A stretch of 64,000 bases of DNA, taken from contig NZ_BCPT01000019.1 in NCBI RefSeq assembly GCF_001544095.1, positions 1-64,000 of the forward strand, given 5' to 3'. A program made the translations under genes and the position numbers. Positions 16,946 through 26,308 of the stretch are shown here, piece after piece. This stretch comes from Enterococcus casseliflavus NBRC 100478. GTDB taxonomy: Bacteria; Bacillota; Bacilli; Lactobacillales; Enterococcaceae. The first letter of the stretch is position 1. Every line of letters begins with the position of its first letter. Below the pieces are notes generated by a model. It saw only the letters and a program-made list of their open reading frames with translations, did not search any database and was not told where the DNA came from.

Positions 16946-18139
16946 ATGGAGACGATTTATCAGTTAGATAAGATGACCGAAACGATAGCTAAGCGAGCAA
17001 TCAAAAAAGGATACGCGTTAAAAAATCAAGCGGCCCCAGAGGCGCTGTTTGTGCGCAGTTCAACGGTTCCTAACGAATTGATCACACCAGAATTAGCTGT
17101 GATCGCTCGCTCAGGAACAGGCACCAATACGATCGATTTGGCACGGTGTACTCAAAATGGCACAGTAGTTTTCAATAGTCCTGGTGTCAATGCCAATGCA
17201 GTCAAAGAGTTGGTGCTATCCAATTTATTTCTCAGCGTCCGCCCCTTATTCAAAGCCATCCAGACAGTAGCCGATTTGCAAGAAGAGCTAACGTCAGGTC
17301 AAATTGAAGCAGAAGATGTGTTGAAGGTAGCTGAAGAACGGCGAAAAGAAGTGATCGGCGAAGAATTAGCTGGAAAAACCATCGGTATTTTAGGCTTAGG
17401 AGAGATCGGTGAACGGGTGGCAAAAGCCTGTCGTCAGCTAGGGATGGAAGTCCTCGGCTATGCCCGTACGAAAAAAGCGGCCCAAGATTACGAACAAGTC
17501 AGTGACCTGCAAACGCTGTTGACCGAATCAGATTTTGTGGTGGTTTTGCTCCCTTTAAGTCAAGAGACCCACGGCATGCTGAACCGACAAACGATTCAGC
17601 AGATGAAAAAAAATGCAGTGTTGATGAATTTTGGTCGCGGGGAAATCGTGGAAGAAGCAGCCGTCTTAGAAGCATTAGCCAAAAATCAGCTCAAACAATA
17701 CATCACTGATTTTCCTAGTGCGGGCTTGATCGGACAACCGAAAGTGTTGTGTTATCCGCATATCGGCGGCAGTACTACCAATGCCTTGGAAAAGGGGGAT
17801 CACGTAGTTTTTGATCGCATGCATGCCTATTTACGCGCTGGGACGATTCAAGAATCGGTCAATTTCCCCCATGCAGAGTTGCCTTTTATGGCACCGTATC
17901 GCTTAGCGCTGTTTTATCACGACAAGCCTGGTGCTTTTGCCCCATTATTGCGGATCATTTCTGAAGCAGGCGTGGATATCGATAATTTGGCGAGTGAGAG
18001 AAAAGCCGGAGTTGCCTATACTTTGATTGATCTTGATGAGACAAATGAAACACTGCTGCAAGATCTACAGCAGCAGATACAGCAAGAAACAGCGATCATT
18101 CGTGCCCGCTTGATCAAAAATTCGCGAACCAGTGAATAG
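16946..18139 (+). CDS. D-3-phosphoglycerate dehydrogenase-like enzyme with ACT domain
   Basis: 397-residue D-isomer-specific 2-hydroxyacid dehydrogenase. The Rossmann motif GLGEIG is at about residues 150-155, the catalytic-loop NFGRGE at about 230-235, and the conserved histidine in CYPHIGGST near 274. The last about 75 residues (YHDKPGAFAPLLRIISEAGVDID) form an ACT domain, as in serine-inhibited SerA enzymes. The loop that commonly carries the glutamate of the triad reads TDFPSAGLIGQP here, as in a subgroup of Firmicute and Bacteroidetes enzymes. No serC or serB lies next to it, so a serine-pathway role is likely but not proven. An AAAGGAGG site precedes the ATG. Confidence 0.82.
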   Translation: METIYQLDKMTETIAKRAIKKGYALKNQAAPEALFVRSSTVPNELITPELAVIARSGTGTNTIDLARCTQNGTVVFNSPGVNANAVKELVLSNLFLSVRPLFKAIQTVADLQEELTSGQIEAEDVLKVAEERRKEVIGEELAGKTIGILGLGEIGERVAKACRQLGMEVLGYARTKKAAQDYEQVSDLQTLLTESDFVVVLLPLSQETHGMLNRQTIQQMKKNAVLMNFGRGEIVEEAAVLEALAKNQLKQYITDFPSAGLIGQPKVLCYPHIGGSTTNALEKGDHVVFDRMHAYLRAGTIQESVNFPHAELPFMAPYRLALFYHDKPGAFAPLLRIISEAGVDIDNLASERKAGVAYTLIDLDETNETLLQDLQQQIQQETAIIRARLIKNSRTSE

Positions 18140-18193
18140 TTGCCACCAACAATGTTTCTTGTTATGATGAAAAAAAAGTAAAGGAAGTTCATC

Positions 18194-18847
18194 ATGACGA
18201 ATAAGTTTCAAGATAAAAAGAAGGTCGCTTTGCCTCGTTATCAGCAGATTGCCGTAGCGATCGCGGAACGAATCGTTGAAAATCGCTACCAAGTTGGGCA
18301 AAAGATCCATGCACGCTCAACGTTAGCCAGCAATTTCAATGTCTCTCCTGAAACAGCCCGCAAAGCGATCAATGTATTAGTTGATTTAGAAATCATGGAC
18401 GTCCGTCATGGCAGCGGCGCCTATATTGCTTCAAAGGAAAAAGCACAGGCCTTTGTGGAACAATACCAAGATGTGCAGTCGATCCAAGAAATTAGACAAG
18501 ATATTTTAGACAGTGTGGAGCGGCAGCAGCAAGAGCTGGATAATTTTTCTGACTTGCTGAACACGTTAGTGCAGCAAACCAAAAAGGTCCACCATATGAG
18601 TCCGTTTGTGCCTTTTGAACTTCAGCTGACGGAACAGGCGCAGCATTTGGAAAAAAGTATCAATGAATTGAATATTTGGCAAGCCACAGGGGCGACGATC
18701 ATCGCGATCCAAACAACCGAAGAATTGTTGTTGTCACCAGGACCTTATGCGAAATTCAGTGCAGGCAATACGATTTATTTTGTCGGGAATGAATTGGCGT
18801 TGCAGCGCATGACCAATTTCTTCTATCCAACGGACCATTCAGCGTAA
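18194..18847 (+). CDS. busR: BusR-type c-di-AMP-responsive GntR/RCK_C repressor
   Basis: 217-residue transcription factor with three visible parts: a GntR-like winged helix (residues 12-80; ARSTLASNFNVSPETARKAI is the recognition region), a glutamine-rich coiled coil (about 85-150), and a C-terminal RCK_C/TrkA-C domain (about 155-212; GATIIAIQTTEELLLSPGP). This exact architecture is that of BusR, which represses osmolyte uptake when bound to cyclic di-AMP. It lies directly upstream of the betaine transporter operon and is separated from it by a terminator and an operator-promoter. An AAGGAAG site precedes the ATG. Confidence 0.9.
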   Translation: MTNKFQDKKKVALPRYQQIAVAIAERIVENRYQVGQKIHARSTLASNFNVSPETARKAINVLVDLEIMDVRHGSGAYIASKEKAQAFVEQYQDVQSIQEIRQDILDSVERQQQELDNFSDLLNTLVQQTKKVHHMSPFVPFELQLTEQAQHLEKSINELNIWQATGATIIAIQTTEELLLSPGPYAKFSAGNTIYFVGNELALQRMTNFFYPTDHSA

Positions 18848-18860
18848 TTCTTTTTCCTGA

Positions 18861-18907
18861 TTCCCATGCTTTTTTTGCAAAAGAAAAAGCAGTGGGAAAT
18901 TTTTTTT
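18861..18907 (+). terminator. Terminator after busR
   Basis: Hairpin TTCCCA.TGCTTTTT with AAAAAGCA.TGGGAA followed by a run of eight T. The T-run merges into the busAA -35 box. Confidence 0.8.
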
Positions 18908-18948
18908 GACAAAGTGACCACATCTTGTTAAGATAGTATGGTCACTTT
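18906..18948 (+). promoter_or_regulatory. busAA promoter with bipartite BusR operator
   Basis: TTGACA (18906-18911) and TAAGAT (18929-18934) are 17 bases apart. The arms AAAGTGACC (18911-18919) and GGTCACTTT (18940-18948) are perfect inverted repeats on either side of the -10 box, 20 bases apart. BusR proteins are known to bind paired GTGAC-type half sites across their promoter, so this is a strong operator candidate. Confidence 0.8.
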
Positions 18949-18982
18949 CGTGAAATTTTTCAGAAAAAGGAGTATTAATCAT

Positions 18983-20197
18983 TTGAGTAAAGTTAAAGTG
19001 GAACACTTAACCAAAATCTTCGGTAAGAAAAAGCAGCAAGCTCTTGCCATGGTCAAAGAACAACGCAGCAAAAACGAGATTTTAGAAAAAACAGGTGCCA
19101 CCGTCGGGGTCTATGATGTGAACTTTGAAGTCAACGAAGGCGAGATTTTCGTCATCATGGGCCTTTCTGGAAGCGGGAAGTCAACATTGATTCGCCTATT
19201 GAATCGATTGATCGAGCCGTCTGGCGGAGATATTTACATAGATGGCGTGGATGTTGCCAAAATGAGTAAAGAAGAACTGCGAGAAGTTCGTCGTCACAAA
19301 ATCAACATGGTTTTCCAAAGCTTTGGCCTTTTCCCTCATCGGACGATTTTAGAGAACACAGAATACGGATTAGAAGTCCGTGGGGTCTCGAAAGAAGAAC
19401 GAACAGCGAAAGCGGAAAAAGCGTTAGAAAACTCAGGATTGCTTTCTTTTAAAGACCAATACCCTGACCAGCTGTCTGGAGGGATGCAACAGCGTGTGGG
19501 ACTTGCCCGTGCGTTAGCCAATGATCCAGAGATCCTCTTGATGGATGAGGCCTTTTCAGCATTAGATCCGCTGATTCGCCGTGAAATGCAAGATGAACTT
19601 TTAGAATTGCAAGCCAATGTTCAAAAAACGATTATCTTTATCACCCATGATTTGAACGAGGCCTTGCGGATCGGTGACCGGATCGCTTTAATGAAAGATG
19701 GTCAGATCATGCAGATCGGTACAGGAGAAGATATTTTGACGAATCCTGCCAACCAATACGTGCGTGATTTCGTGGAAGATGTCGATCGTTCCAAAGTCTT
19801 GACTGCGCAAAACATCATGGTCCCAGCATTGACGACGAACATCGAGATCGATGGACCAAGCGTAGCATTGAACCGGATGCGGAAAGAAGAAGTCAGCATG
19901 CTGTTAGCCGTCGACAAACGTCGTCACCTAAAAGGAAGCCTGACAGCCGAGTCTGCTCGTGAGGCACGGAAAAACAATCTGACCTTGAAGGAAGTTATTG
20001 ATAAAAATGTTAAAAAGATCGATAAAGATATGCTGGTAACGGATATCTTCAATTTGATCTATGATTCGCCTACACCTTTAGCCGTGGTAGAAAACGATCG
20101 CTTGATCGGAGTCGTGATCCGCGGAAGTGTGATTGAAGCATTGGCTGAGACTGATTCAGCCGCTCAAGCAGAGGAAGGGGTAGTGACAAATGGATAA
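18983..20197 (+). CDS. busAA: Glycine betaine ABC transporter ATPase with CBS domains
   Basis: 404-residue ATP-binding subunit of an OpuA/BusA-type osmoprotectant importer. Walker [10 protein letters not shown], signature [15 protein letters not shown] and Walker [13 protein letters not shown] are intact; two C-terminal CBS domains (about residues 265-390) are the family's ionic-strength and c-di-AMP sensing module. The TTG at 18983 was chosen as start because AAAGGAG is 10 bases before it; a longer frame would begin inside the operator. It overlaps the next gene by eight bases. Confidence 0.94.
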   Translation: MSKVKVEHLTKIFGKKKQQALAMVKEQRSKNEILEKTGATVGVYDVNFEVNEGEIFVIMGLSGSGKSTLIRLLNRLIEPSGGDIYIDGVDVAKMSKEELREVRRHKINMVFQSFGLFPHRTILENTEYGLEVRGVSKEERTAKAEKALENSGLLSFKDQYPDQLSGGMQQRVGLARALANDPEILLMDEAFSALDPLIRREMQDELLELQANVQKTIIFITHDLNEALRIGDRIALMKDGQIMQIGTGEDILTNPANQYVRDFVEDVDRSKVLTAQNIMVPALTTNIEIDGPSVALNRMRKEEVSMLLAVDKRRHLKGSLTAESAREARKNNLTLKEVIDKNVKKIDKDMLVTDIFNLIYDSPTPLAVVENDRLIGVVIRGSVIEALAETDSAAQAEEGVVTNG

Positions 20198-21914
20198 TTT
20201 CTTACAACATACGATTCCGGTGGCTGATTGGGTCGAAAACTTTACTGATTGGCTAACAGGAACTTTCAGTGGATTGTTTTCAGCCTTACAGTCTTTCGGA
20301 CAATTTATCATGGACGCTATTACAAATGTATTACTGTTTGTACCACCGTTATTAATGATCGTCTTATTGACGGCTGCTGCCTTTTTCGTTTCACGCAAAA
20401 AATTCGGCTTGCCAGCTTTTACTTTTGTCGGGTTGCTGTTCATCTATAACCAAGGGTTATGGACAGACTTGATGAACACCGTGACGTTGGTCTTGTTGTC
20501 GAGTTTGGTTTCGATCATCATTGGGATTCCACTAGGGATCTTAATGGCGAAAAGCGAAAAAGCGCAAAGTATCGTGACGCCGATCTTAGACTTTATGCAA
20601 ACGATGCCTGGTTTCGTTTATTTGATTCCTGCGGTTGCTTTCTTTGGGATCGGGATGGTTCCTGGGGTCTTCGCCTCAGTGATCTTTGCTCTACCACCAA
20701 CCGTTCGGATGACGAACTTAGGGATTCGCCAAATTTCTCGTGAATTGGTGGAAGCCTCTGATTCCTTCGGTGGGACTGGCTGGCAAAAACTGATCAAATT
20801 AGAATTGCCACTAGCCAAAAGCACTATTTTGGCTGGGGTCAACCAAACCACGATGCTGGCATTATCAATGGTCGTGATCGCGTCAATGATCGGTGCTCCT
20901 GGGTTAGGGCGCGGCGTCTTGTCCGCCTTGCAACGAGCACAAGTCGGTAACGGATTTGTCAGTGGGGTATCCTTAGTTATTTTGGCGATCATCATGGATC
21001 GCTTTACCCAGAATTTGAATCGTTCGGCACATCAAAAAGCAGCCAGCAAGACAAGTCGCAAACAAAAACGTCTTTTTGGCGGAATTGCTGCAGCGGTAGT
21101 CGTTGCTTTGATTGGAGCATCGTTTGCCTTTGGAAATGTTTCTGACAGCAAAGGCACGGTGAACTTGGCGTATGTCGAATGGGATACGGAAGTTGCATCT
21201 ACCCATGTGGTGGCAGAAGTTTTGTCGCAAATGGGCTACGAAGTCAATACGACGCCTTTGGATAATGCCATCATGTGGGAATCGGTGGCAAAAGGGGAAG
21301 TTGACGGGATGGTCGCTGCTTGGCTACCATCTACGCATCAATCCCAGTATGAACAGTACCAAGACCAAGTTGAAAACTTAGGTCCTAACTTAGAGGGGGC
21401 AAAACTGGGGATCGTTGTACCAAGTTATATGGATGTAGATTCCATCGCAGACCTTTCTGACGAAGCTGGAAAAACCATCACTGGTATCGAACCAGGCGCT
21501 GGTGTTGTAAATGCAGCGGAAAATACAGTTGCAACGTATGACAACCTTTCAGATTGGAATGTCGCTACCTCTTCTTCAGGAGCGATGACAGTGGCATTAG
21601 GCCAAGCCATCAAGAACCAAGATGAGATCGTTATTACTGGCTGGTCTCCACATTGGATGTTTGCGAAATATGATCTGAAATATCTGGATGATCCAGAAGG
21701 AACAATGGGTGAAGCAGAAAGCATCAACACTGTTGTACGCCAAGGATTAGCAGATGACATGCCAGAAGTCTACGAAGTACTTGATCGTTTCAACTGGACA
21801 CAAGAAGACATGGAAGAAGTCATGTTAGCAATCAATGACGGAACGTCAGCCGAAGATGCAGCCAAAGATTGGGTAGCCAATCACCCAGAAGAAGTTGCTG
21901 CTTGGACGAACTAA
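20190..21914 (+). CDS. busAB: Glycine betaine permease fused to substrate-binding domain
   Basis: 574-residue fusion protein. The N-terminal half (about residues 40-290) is an OpuAB-like permease with several membrane spans and the [18 protein letters not shown] and [18 protein letters not shown] segments. After a further membrane anchor (about 300-320) comes an extracellular OpuAC-type binding domain from about residue 325 to the end. The domain has the tryptophan-rich features of betaine binding ([26 protein letters not shown]). One ATPase plus this fusion forms the whole importer. A strong terminator follows. Confidence 0.95.
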   Translation: MDNFLQHTIPVADWVENFTDWLTGTFSGLFSALQSFGQFIMDAITNVLLFVPPLLMIVLLTAAAFFVSRKKFGLPAFTFVGLLFIYNQGLWTDLMNTVTLVLLSSLVSIIIGIPLGILMAKSEKAQSIVTPILDFMQTMPGFVYLIPAVAFFGIGMVPGVFASVIFALPPTVRMTNLGIRQISRELVEASDSFGGTGWQKLIKLELPLAKSTILAGVNQTTMLALSMVVIASMIGAPGLGRGVLSALQRAQVGNGFVSGVSLVILAIIMDRFTQNLNRSAHQKAASKTSRKQKRLFGGIAAAVVVALIGASFAFGNVSDSKGTVNLAYVEWDTEVASTHVVAEVLSQMGYEVNTTPLDNAIMWESVAKGEVDGMVAAWLPSTHQSQYEQYQDQVENLGPNLEGAKLGIVVPSYMDVDSIADLSDEAGKTITGIEPGAGVVNAAENTVATYDNLSDWNVATSSSGAMTVALGQAIKNQDEIVITGWSPHWMFAKYDLKYLDDPEGTMGEAESINTVVRQGLADDMPEVYEVLDRFNWTQEDMEEVMLAINDGTSAEDAAKDWVANHPEEVAAWTN

Positions 21915-21920
21915 TTTCTA

Positions 21921-21959
21921 AAAAAAGAACGACCGCAGATTGAAGCGGTCGTTCTTTTT
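21921..21959. terminator. Terminator after busAB
   Basis: AAAAAGAACGACCGC pairs with GCGGTCGTTCTTTTT around an eight-base loop; T-runs on both strands also suit the convergent phosphatase gene. Confidence 0.85.
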
Positions 21960-22033
21960 GTTATTAAAAATACTTAGGTTCATAACGAAAGACGAGGGGA
22001 TGATTTTTGCAAAAGATCGAGCTTTTGTGCAGG

Positions 22034-22870
22034 TTAAGCAAAACGATGAAAAATCGGTTGCATCTGTTCAAACGTACAGAGTTCAGTAAATCCTAATGAT
22101 CGTAAAAGATCTTGTCCCTCTTTGATTTGAAACCCGAGCTGCTCTGGTTTATGACTGTCGCTGCCGATGGTTAGCACGCTTCCCCCCAAGTCACGATAAA
22201 GCTTGAGGATCTCGATCGATGGCGTATACCCGTTGATTCCGTAACGGTGGGAAGAGGTATTCAGTTCAATGCCTTTGCCATTTTTGATCACGACTTTCAA
22301 GATCTCTGCGATTTGTTCTTTCGTTTGTTCAAAAGCGTCCTTCTCTTTATCTACATAACGACGAATCAAATCCATATGGGCTAAGACGGAATACTCTTTA
22401 TATGTCGTGACTAGCTGATACATTTCATCATAATAGCGCTCGTAGCATTCCTGTTGGCTGCGTCCTTTTTGAAATTCTCCAGTCCAAAATTCTTGATCGT
22501 CTACCTGATGAACGGAAAGTAAAATGAAGTCAAAGGGATGCGAATGATAAAGACGGGTAAATTGTGGGATCGTGTGCATTTGCATCCCAAATTCCAGCCC
22601 AGTTTTTAGCTTGATTTGGTCACTGTATGTTTCCTTTAATCTTGCCAGTTCGTTAAAATACAAGTCGTAGTAGACATTTTTTACGACTTTATTGGCTCCG
22701 ACGAGGTACGTATCCGTCGCTTGCCAGTCTTCTTTGACTCCATAATCCACATGATCGGTAAAGCAGATTTCTGCTAAGCCTAGTTTAATGGCGTCTTTGA
22801 CTACATCTTCCATCAAATACCAAGAATCATCGCTGTAATCACTATGAACGTGATAGTCTGTAAAAATCAT
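22034..22870 (-). CDS. PHP-domain phosphatase, HisJ-type
   Basis: 278-residue polymerase-and-histidinol-phosphatase (PHP) metallohydrolase. The N-terminal DYHVHSDYSDDS metal motif, the ICFTDHVD segment (about 34-41), AHMDLIRRY, ELNTSSHRYG and the final TIGSDSHKPEQLG complete the HisJ pattern. The start at 22870 follows AAAAGGAGA; the open frame upstream lacks support. No histidine genes are near. Many lactic acid bacteria keep a HisJ-like enzyme without a histidine pathway, so the real substrate may be another phosphate ester. The next upstream gene ends 20 bases before it. Confidence 0.85.
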   Translation of the reverse strand: MIFTDYHVHSDYSDDSWYLMEDVVKDAIKLGLAEICFTDHVDYGVKEDWQATDTYLVGANKVVKNVYYDLYFNELARLKETYSDQIKLKTGLEFGMQMHTIPQFTRLYHSHPFDFILLSVHQVDDQEFWTGEFQKGRSQQECYERYYDEMYQLVTTYKEYSVLAHMDLIRRYVDKEKDAFEQTKEQIAEILKVVIKNGKGIELNTSSHRYGINGYTPSIEILKLYRDLGGSVLTIGSDSHKPEQLGFQIKEGQDLLRSLGFTELCTFEQMQPIFHRFA

Positions 22871-22889
22871 GGCGTCTCCTTTTGTTTCG

Positions 22890-23531
22890 TTATTTTTGCT
22901 GCTTCTGCCAGTCTGCTCGTTTTTGATGATAGAGCTGGGCGGCAGTTTCCCAATGCTCTTTGTCAGCCGGCTGAATCTCACGGATCACACTGGCTGGATT
23001 GCCGCCGACGATCGTATTCGGCGGCACATCTTTTGTGACGACGGAACCAGCAGCGACGATGGCATGTTTGCCGATCGTGACACCTGGTAAAATCGTACTA
23101 TTGCCCCCGATCCAAACGTAATCTTCGACGGTGATCGGTAGGCCAAATTCCAAATCTTGACTGCGGACCACAGAATCGATTGGATGACCGGCGGTATAGA
23201 AGCTGACCCGTGGTCCCACCATCACATGATCACCAATCAGAATCTTATTGACATCTAAAAAAATGCAATCCATATTGGCATAAAAGTGATCACCAATCTC
23301 AACATGGCGACCATAATCAACAAAAAGGGGTGGTTGGACAAAGCAATGCTGCCCAAATTTGCCAAAGAGTGCTTTTTCTTTGGCGATGATTCCTTCTCGG
23401 TCATCGACTGGTAAATGGTTGATTTCCTGGGCACGTTTTTTTCCCTCTGCTGAGCCATTCTCAGGGAGAATGCCAGCAGCTTGATACAATTGACCAGCCA
23501 ACATCGCTTGATAATCAAAGTCTTCTTTCAT
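22890..23531 (-). CDS. Maltose/galactoside O-acetyltransferase family protein
   Basis: 213-residue hexapeptide acyltransferase of the Maa/LacA/NodL group. The N-terminal MLAGQLY and the helical cap come first. The beta-helix follows, with GRHVEIGDHFYANMDCIFLDV, the catalytic histidine in FYTAGHPID (about residue 120), and the final VWIGGNSTILPGVTIGKHAIVAAGSVV. Acetyl-CoA donor and sugar acceptor are family expectations; the acceptor is unknown. It sits between the VOC gene and the PHP phosphatase in a three-gene minus-strand cluster that diverges from a ROK repressor, which suggests a sugar-related role. Confidence 0.9.
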   Translation of the reverse strand: MKEDFDYQAMLAGQLYQAAGILPENGSAEGKKRAQEINHLPVDDREGIIAKEKALFGKFGQHCFVQPPLFVDYGRHVEIGDHFYANMDCIFLDVNKILIGDHVMVGPRVSFYTAGHPIDSVVRSQDLEFGLPITVEDYVWIGGNSTILPGVTIGKHAIVAAGSVVTKDVPPNTIVGGNPASVIREIQPADKEHWETAAQLYHQKRADWQKQQK

Positions 23532-23544
23532 TGCAAAATCCTTT

Positions 23545-23937
23545 CTAAGACGGTAAATCGTCGGTGGTTAATTCAATCAAATTGCCTTCGGGGTCTTGGA
23601 CAACTGCTTCATAATAGCCGTCGCCTGTTGTACGAGGACCATTTAAAAGAGGGTAGCCATCTTCAACAAACCGTTGAGCATATCGATCGACGTCAGCTTG
23701 ATCACCAACTGCAATCGCAAGGTGAGTGTAGCCTAAGCTCTCGCTGACACGAGGGCTTAAAAATTTCTTGGTCGTTAATTCTAACCGACTTCCAGAATCA
23801 AAGGTCAAAAAATAGGACTGAAAGCCTGTTTTCGGATTATGGTATTTTTGGTTGCTGACCGCCTGAAAGTAGGTTTCATAAAATGTCCTCATTTTTTCCA
23901 AATCATTGACATATAGTGCGATGTGTTCAATTTTCAT
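23545..23937 (-). CDS. VOC family (glyoxalase/dioxygenase-fold) protein
   Basis: 130-residue vicinal-oxygen-chelate fold protein. It has two beta-alpha-beta-beta-beta modules: one begins KIEHIALYVNDLEKM, the other YTHLAIAVGDQADVD. Likely metal ligands are His5, the histidine in THLAIAV, and the glutamate in NLIELTT. The ATG at 23937 was chosen because AAAGGAG lies nine bases before it. It is the first gene of the cluster divergent from the ROK repressor. The reaction is unknown. Confidence 0.85.
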   Translation of the reverse strand: MKIEHIALYVNDLEKMRTFYETYFQAVSNQKYHNPKTGFQSYFLTFDSGSRLELTTKKFLSPRVSESLGYTHLAIAVGDQADVDRYAQRFVEDGYPLLNGPRTTGDGYYEAVVQDPEGNLIELTTDDLPS

Positions 23938-23980
23938 TATCGACAACTCCTTTAATAAGCAACATAAATCGTTTTTTTTG

Positions 23981-24007
23981 AACTTAGTAAACTTTGTTTA
24001 ATAAGTT
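23981..24007. promoter_or_regulatory. 27-bp palindrome, candidate ROK repressor operator
   Basis: AACTTAGTAAAC, three T, then GTTTAATAAGTT: 12-base arms with one mismatch. It lies in the intergenic region between the divergent VOC cluster and the ROK regulator, and its A/T-rich GTTTA/TAAAC arms resemble operators of XylR/NagC-type ROK repressors. Confidence 0.65.
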
Positions 24008-24021
24008 GCTTCTATTATACC

Positions 24022-24033
24022 TTTGTTAACAAA
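24022..24033. promoter_or_regulatory. Second palindrome TTTGTTAACAAA
   Basis: Perfect 12-base palindrome 14 bases after the larger one. It may be a second half-operator for the same ROK regulator. Confidence 0.45.
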
Positions 24034-24095
24034 ATTAATAAAGGTATATTCCCAGCTTTTTATCTGTTAAAATAGGAGCGTTGAGGGGGAGAAAA

Positions 24096-25076
24096 ATGAA
24101 AGCTTATCAGCCAACAACCATTAAATTACATAATCAGGCAGTATTGCTGGATTTGCTAAAACAGCAGCAAGCGCCTATGACCAAGCGCCAACTGGCAGAT
24201 GCCTCTCAATTAAGCGTGGTAACGATCAACAAGCTGCTTCCTGAATTGATTGAAAAGCAGTTGCTTTTGACGACGGATCAACCGCAACGAACGGGAGGAC
24301 GTCAAGCTGCGGCTTACCAGTACAATGCGCAACGGACACTGTTGTTGATCATTCAATTTATCGAAGAAGACCAGCAGATCGTGATTCGTTTTTCAGTCGT
24401 CGATCTCATCGGGAACATTTTGCATCATGAGCAGTCAGCAGAGGGCCGATTGCCGCAGTTCTTGCAAGTGATTCGTCAGATAAAACAGGAATACCCGAAA
24501 ATCAGCTTGGCAGTCGTGGGAATTCCTGGTGTGGAAATTGCTGGAAGACTGAAGATCATGGATGCTCCAGCATTTAAGGACATGGCGCTAGGGGAATTGA
24601 TTGAAAAGGAGATCGCGGTAAAAACGCTTATTGAGAATGACGTGAATGCAGCGGTATTCCATTTCAAAGAAGAGAAAAAAATCGTGGCTGGCATTTATTT
24701 TCCGAAAAATTATCCGCCAGGTGCGGGACTGGTCATCGACCAACAGCTCTTTAAAGGAGCCAACCATTTAAGTGGCGAAATCAAGCATTTGCCGCATCTC
24801 TACACGGCTTCTTACCCTTTGGCAACAGAGGCGATCCCAGAACAAGTGACTGCCACTCTTCAAGCGATCGTGGCAGTGACGGACCCGCATCAAGTCATTT
24901 TGTTTTTGCCCTCTGAATGGCAGGCGCTCGTGTCGCGCTCCTTTTTGGAAAAGCAGCTGGCAGCAGTGTTTCAATATGGCGTCTTGCCAAAATTACACTT
25001 TTCCGATCGGTTTTCAGAAAATTATTTGGCTGGGTTGATCACGATGGGAATCGAAGCAGCGGGCTTAGGGCTTTGA
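24096..25076 (+). CDS. ROK family transcriptional regulator
   Basis: 326-residue ROK repressor. Residues 10-75 form a winged-helix DNA-binding domain (TKRQLADASQLSVVTINKLLPELI is the helix-turn-helix, followed by the wing with RTGGRQAAAY). The rest is a degenerate sugar-kinase fold: the first phosphate loop DxGxT is missing, and no zinc cysteines are seen, so it should bind a ligand without phosphorylating it. The start at 24096 follows GAGGGGGAG. It is divergent from a VOC/acetyltransferase/PHP cluster and is likely to control it and itself through the two palindromes between them. Confidence 0.88.
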   Translation: MKAYQPTTIKLHNQAVLLDLLKQQQAPMTKRQLADASQLSVVTINKLLPELIEKQLLLTTDQPQRTGGRQAAAYQYNAQRTLLLIIQFIEEDQQIVIRFSVVDLIGNILHHEQSAEGRLPQFLQVIRQIKQEYPKISLAVVGIPGVEIAGRLKIMDAPAFKDMALGELIEKEIAVKTLIENDVNAAVFHFKEEKKIVAGIYFPKNYPPGAGLVIDQQLFKGANHLSGEIKHLPHLYTASYPLATEAIPEQVTATLQAIVAVTDPHQVILFLPSEWQALVSRSFLEKQLAAVFQYGVLPKLHFSDRFSENYLAGLITMGIEAAGLGL

Positions 25077-25104
25077 TTCCCAGCATTCAACTGGTACTGA
25101 GGAC

Positions 25105-25151
25105 AAAAACTGCCGCTGCTTCCTTTATTCAGAAGTAGCGGCAGTTTTTTT
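25105..25151. terminator. Bidirectional terminator between ROK regulator and rnhC
   Basis: Long hairpin: AAAAACTGCCGCT.CTTC with GAAG.AGCGGCAGTTTTT, ending in T-runs on both strands. Confidence 0.85.
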
Positions 25152-25165
25152 GAAAATACGATAAC

Positions 25166-26092
25166 TCACAGCTTGGCGAGTTTCTGTGCTTTTTTGGTAT
25201 TCGCAAAATGCAGTTTGGCATATTGGCCTAATAGTGCTATGCCACCTTGCTGCAGTAATTTTGCTGCAACTTGGTCAGCAGCTGCGTGGGCGCCAGAAGG
25301 CAAACGCATACCGACTTCTTTGGAGGCTGCATCTAATTCATCCAAAAAGACTGTACGGCATAAAATAGAGGCTGCCGCTACTGCTAGATGATATTGTTCC
25401 CCTTTCGTCGCAAAATAGAGCTTTTCAGTGACCGCTGCTTGTTCCGACTTTAAATAGGTGCGATAATTTTTTTCGCTCGTGAACTGATCGATCAAAATGG
25501 CATCTGGTGTCTCAGGAGCAATTTTTTGCAAAAGCAAACGAATGGCTTGATTATGCAAAGCAACTTTCATTCGGACCGTGTTGTATTTTGGTTGGATCTC
25601 GTTGTATTTTCTGGGCGTGACAGTGAGCAATTGGTAAGGAACCAATTCTTTGATTTTCGGCGCCATCTTACGGATCTCTGGATCTGTCAGCATTTTTGAG
25701 TCCTTGACTCCTAAAGCTTTCAGCTGTGGTAATTGCTCTTTTTTTGCATAGACGGCACAGACCACCAAAGGACCGAAATAACTGCCATTACCGACCTCGT
25801 CACTGCCGACGACGCTTTTTTCGCTAAATCCTGCTGGCAACGCAGTGGATGAAACAGTCGCTTTTTTCTTATCTGGTACAGCACTTGCCGTATCGCCCCA
25901 TAAGGAAGCTTCTTTTTCAGCAGTCGCTCCTTGGAACATGACTTTTCCTGACGTATAAGCAGTGATCGTCGTTGGCCCTTTTTTGGCGACAAACACGGTA
26001 TAAGGAACTTTCTTAGCTAGTAAATCTCGTTGGTAAAATTGCTGCATCTTTTGGATAGTTGAAGTTGGTACTTTGATAACGATCGTACTCAT
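25166..26092 (-). CDS. rnhC: Ribonuclease HIII
   Basis: 308-residue enzyme that cleaves the RNA strand of RNA-DNA hybrids. The N-terminal about 80 residues form the TBP-like substrate-binding domain special to HIII. The catalytic part begins at GSDEVGNGSYFGPLVV (Asp-Glu near residues 98-99) and includes VKDSKMLTD, ILIDQFTSEKNY and AAASILCRT. An AGGAGG site precedes the ATG. It is divergent from zapA, the common arrangement in Firmicutes. Confidence 0.95.
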   Translation of the reverse strand: MSTIVIKVPTSTIQKMQQFYQRDLLAKKVPYTVFVAKKGPTTITAYTSGKVMFQGATAEKEASLWGDTASAVPDKKKATVSSTALPAGFSEKSVVGSDEVGNGSYFGPLVVCAVYAKKEQLPQLKALGVKDSKMLTDPEIRKMAPKIKELVPYQLLTVTPRKYNEIQPKYNTVRMKVALHNQAIRLLLQKIAPETPDAILIDQFTSEKNYRTYLKSEQAAVTEKLYFATKGEQYHLAVAAASILCRTVFLDELDAASKEVGMRLPSGAHAAADQVAAKLLQQGGIALLGQYAKLHFANTKKAQKLAKL

Positions 26093-26308
26093 TTGATTCC
26101 TCCTGATTTTTTGTCTTTTTTTAGGTAGACAAAAGGATACTTTAAGATTTTACCATACTTCTTATTCTTTTTTACTAAGACGATCAGCAAACAAACGATT
26201 GGCATGGAAATTCATAAGAAAATCACGTATAATAGTTAAGAGTTTGCGACACATGTTCAATAAGTGATAGAATAGAGCAGAATGTAAGCAATGGGAGGAA
26301 ATATTCCT

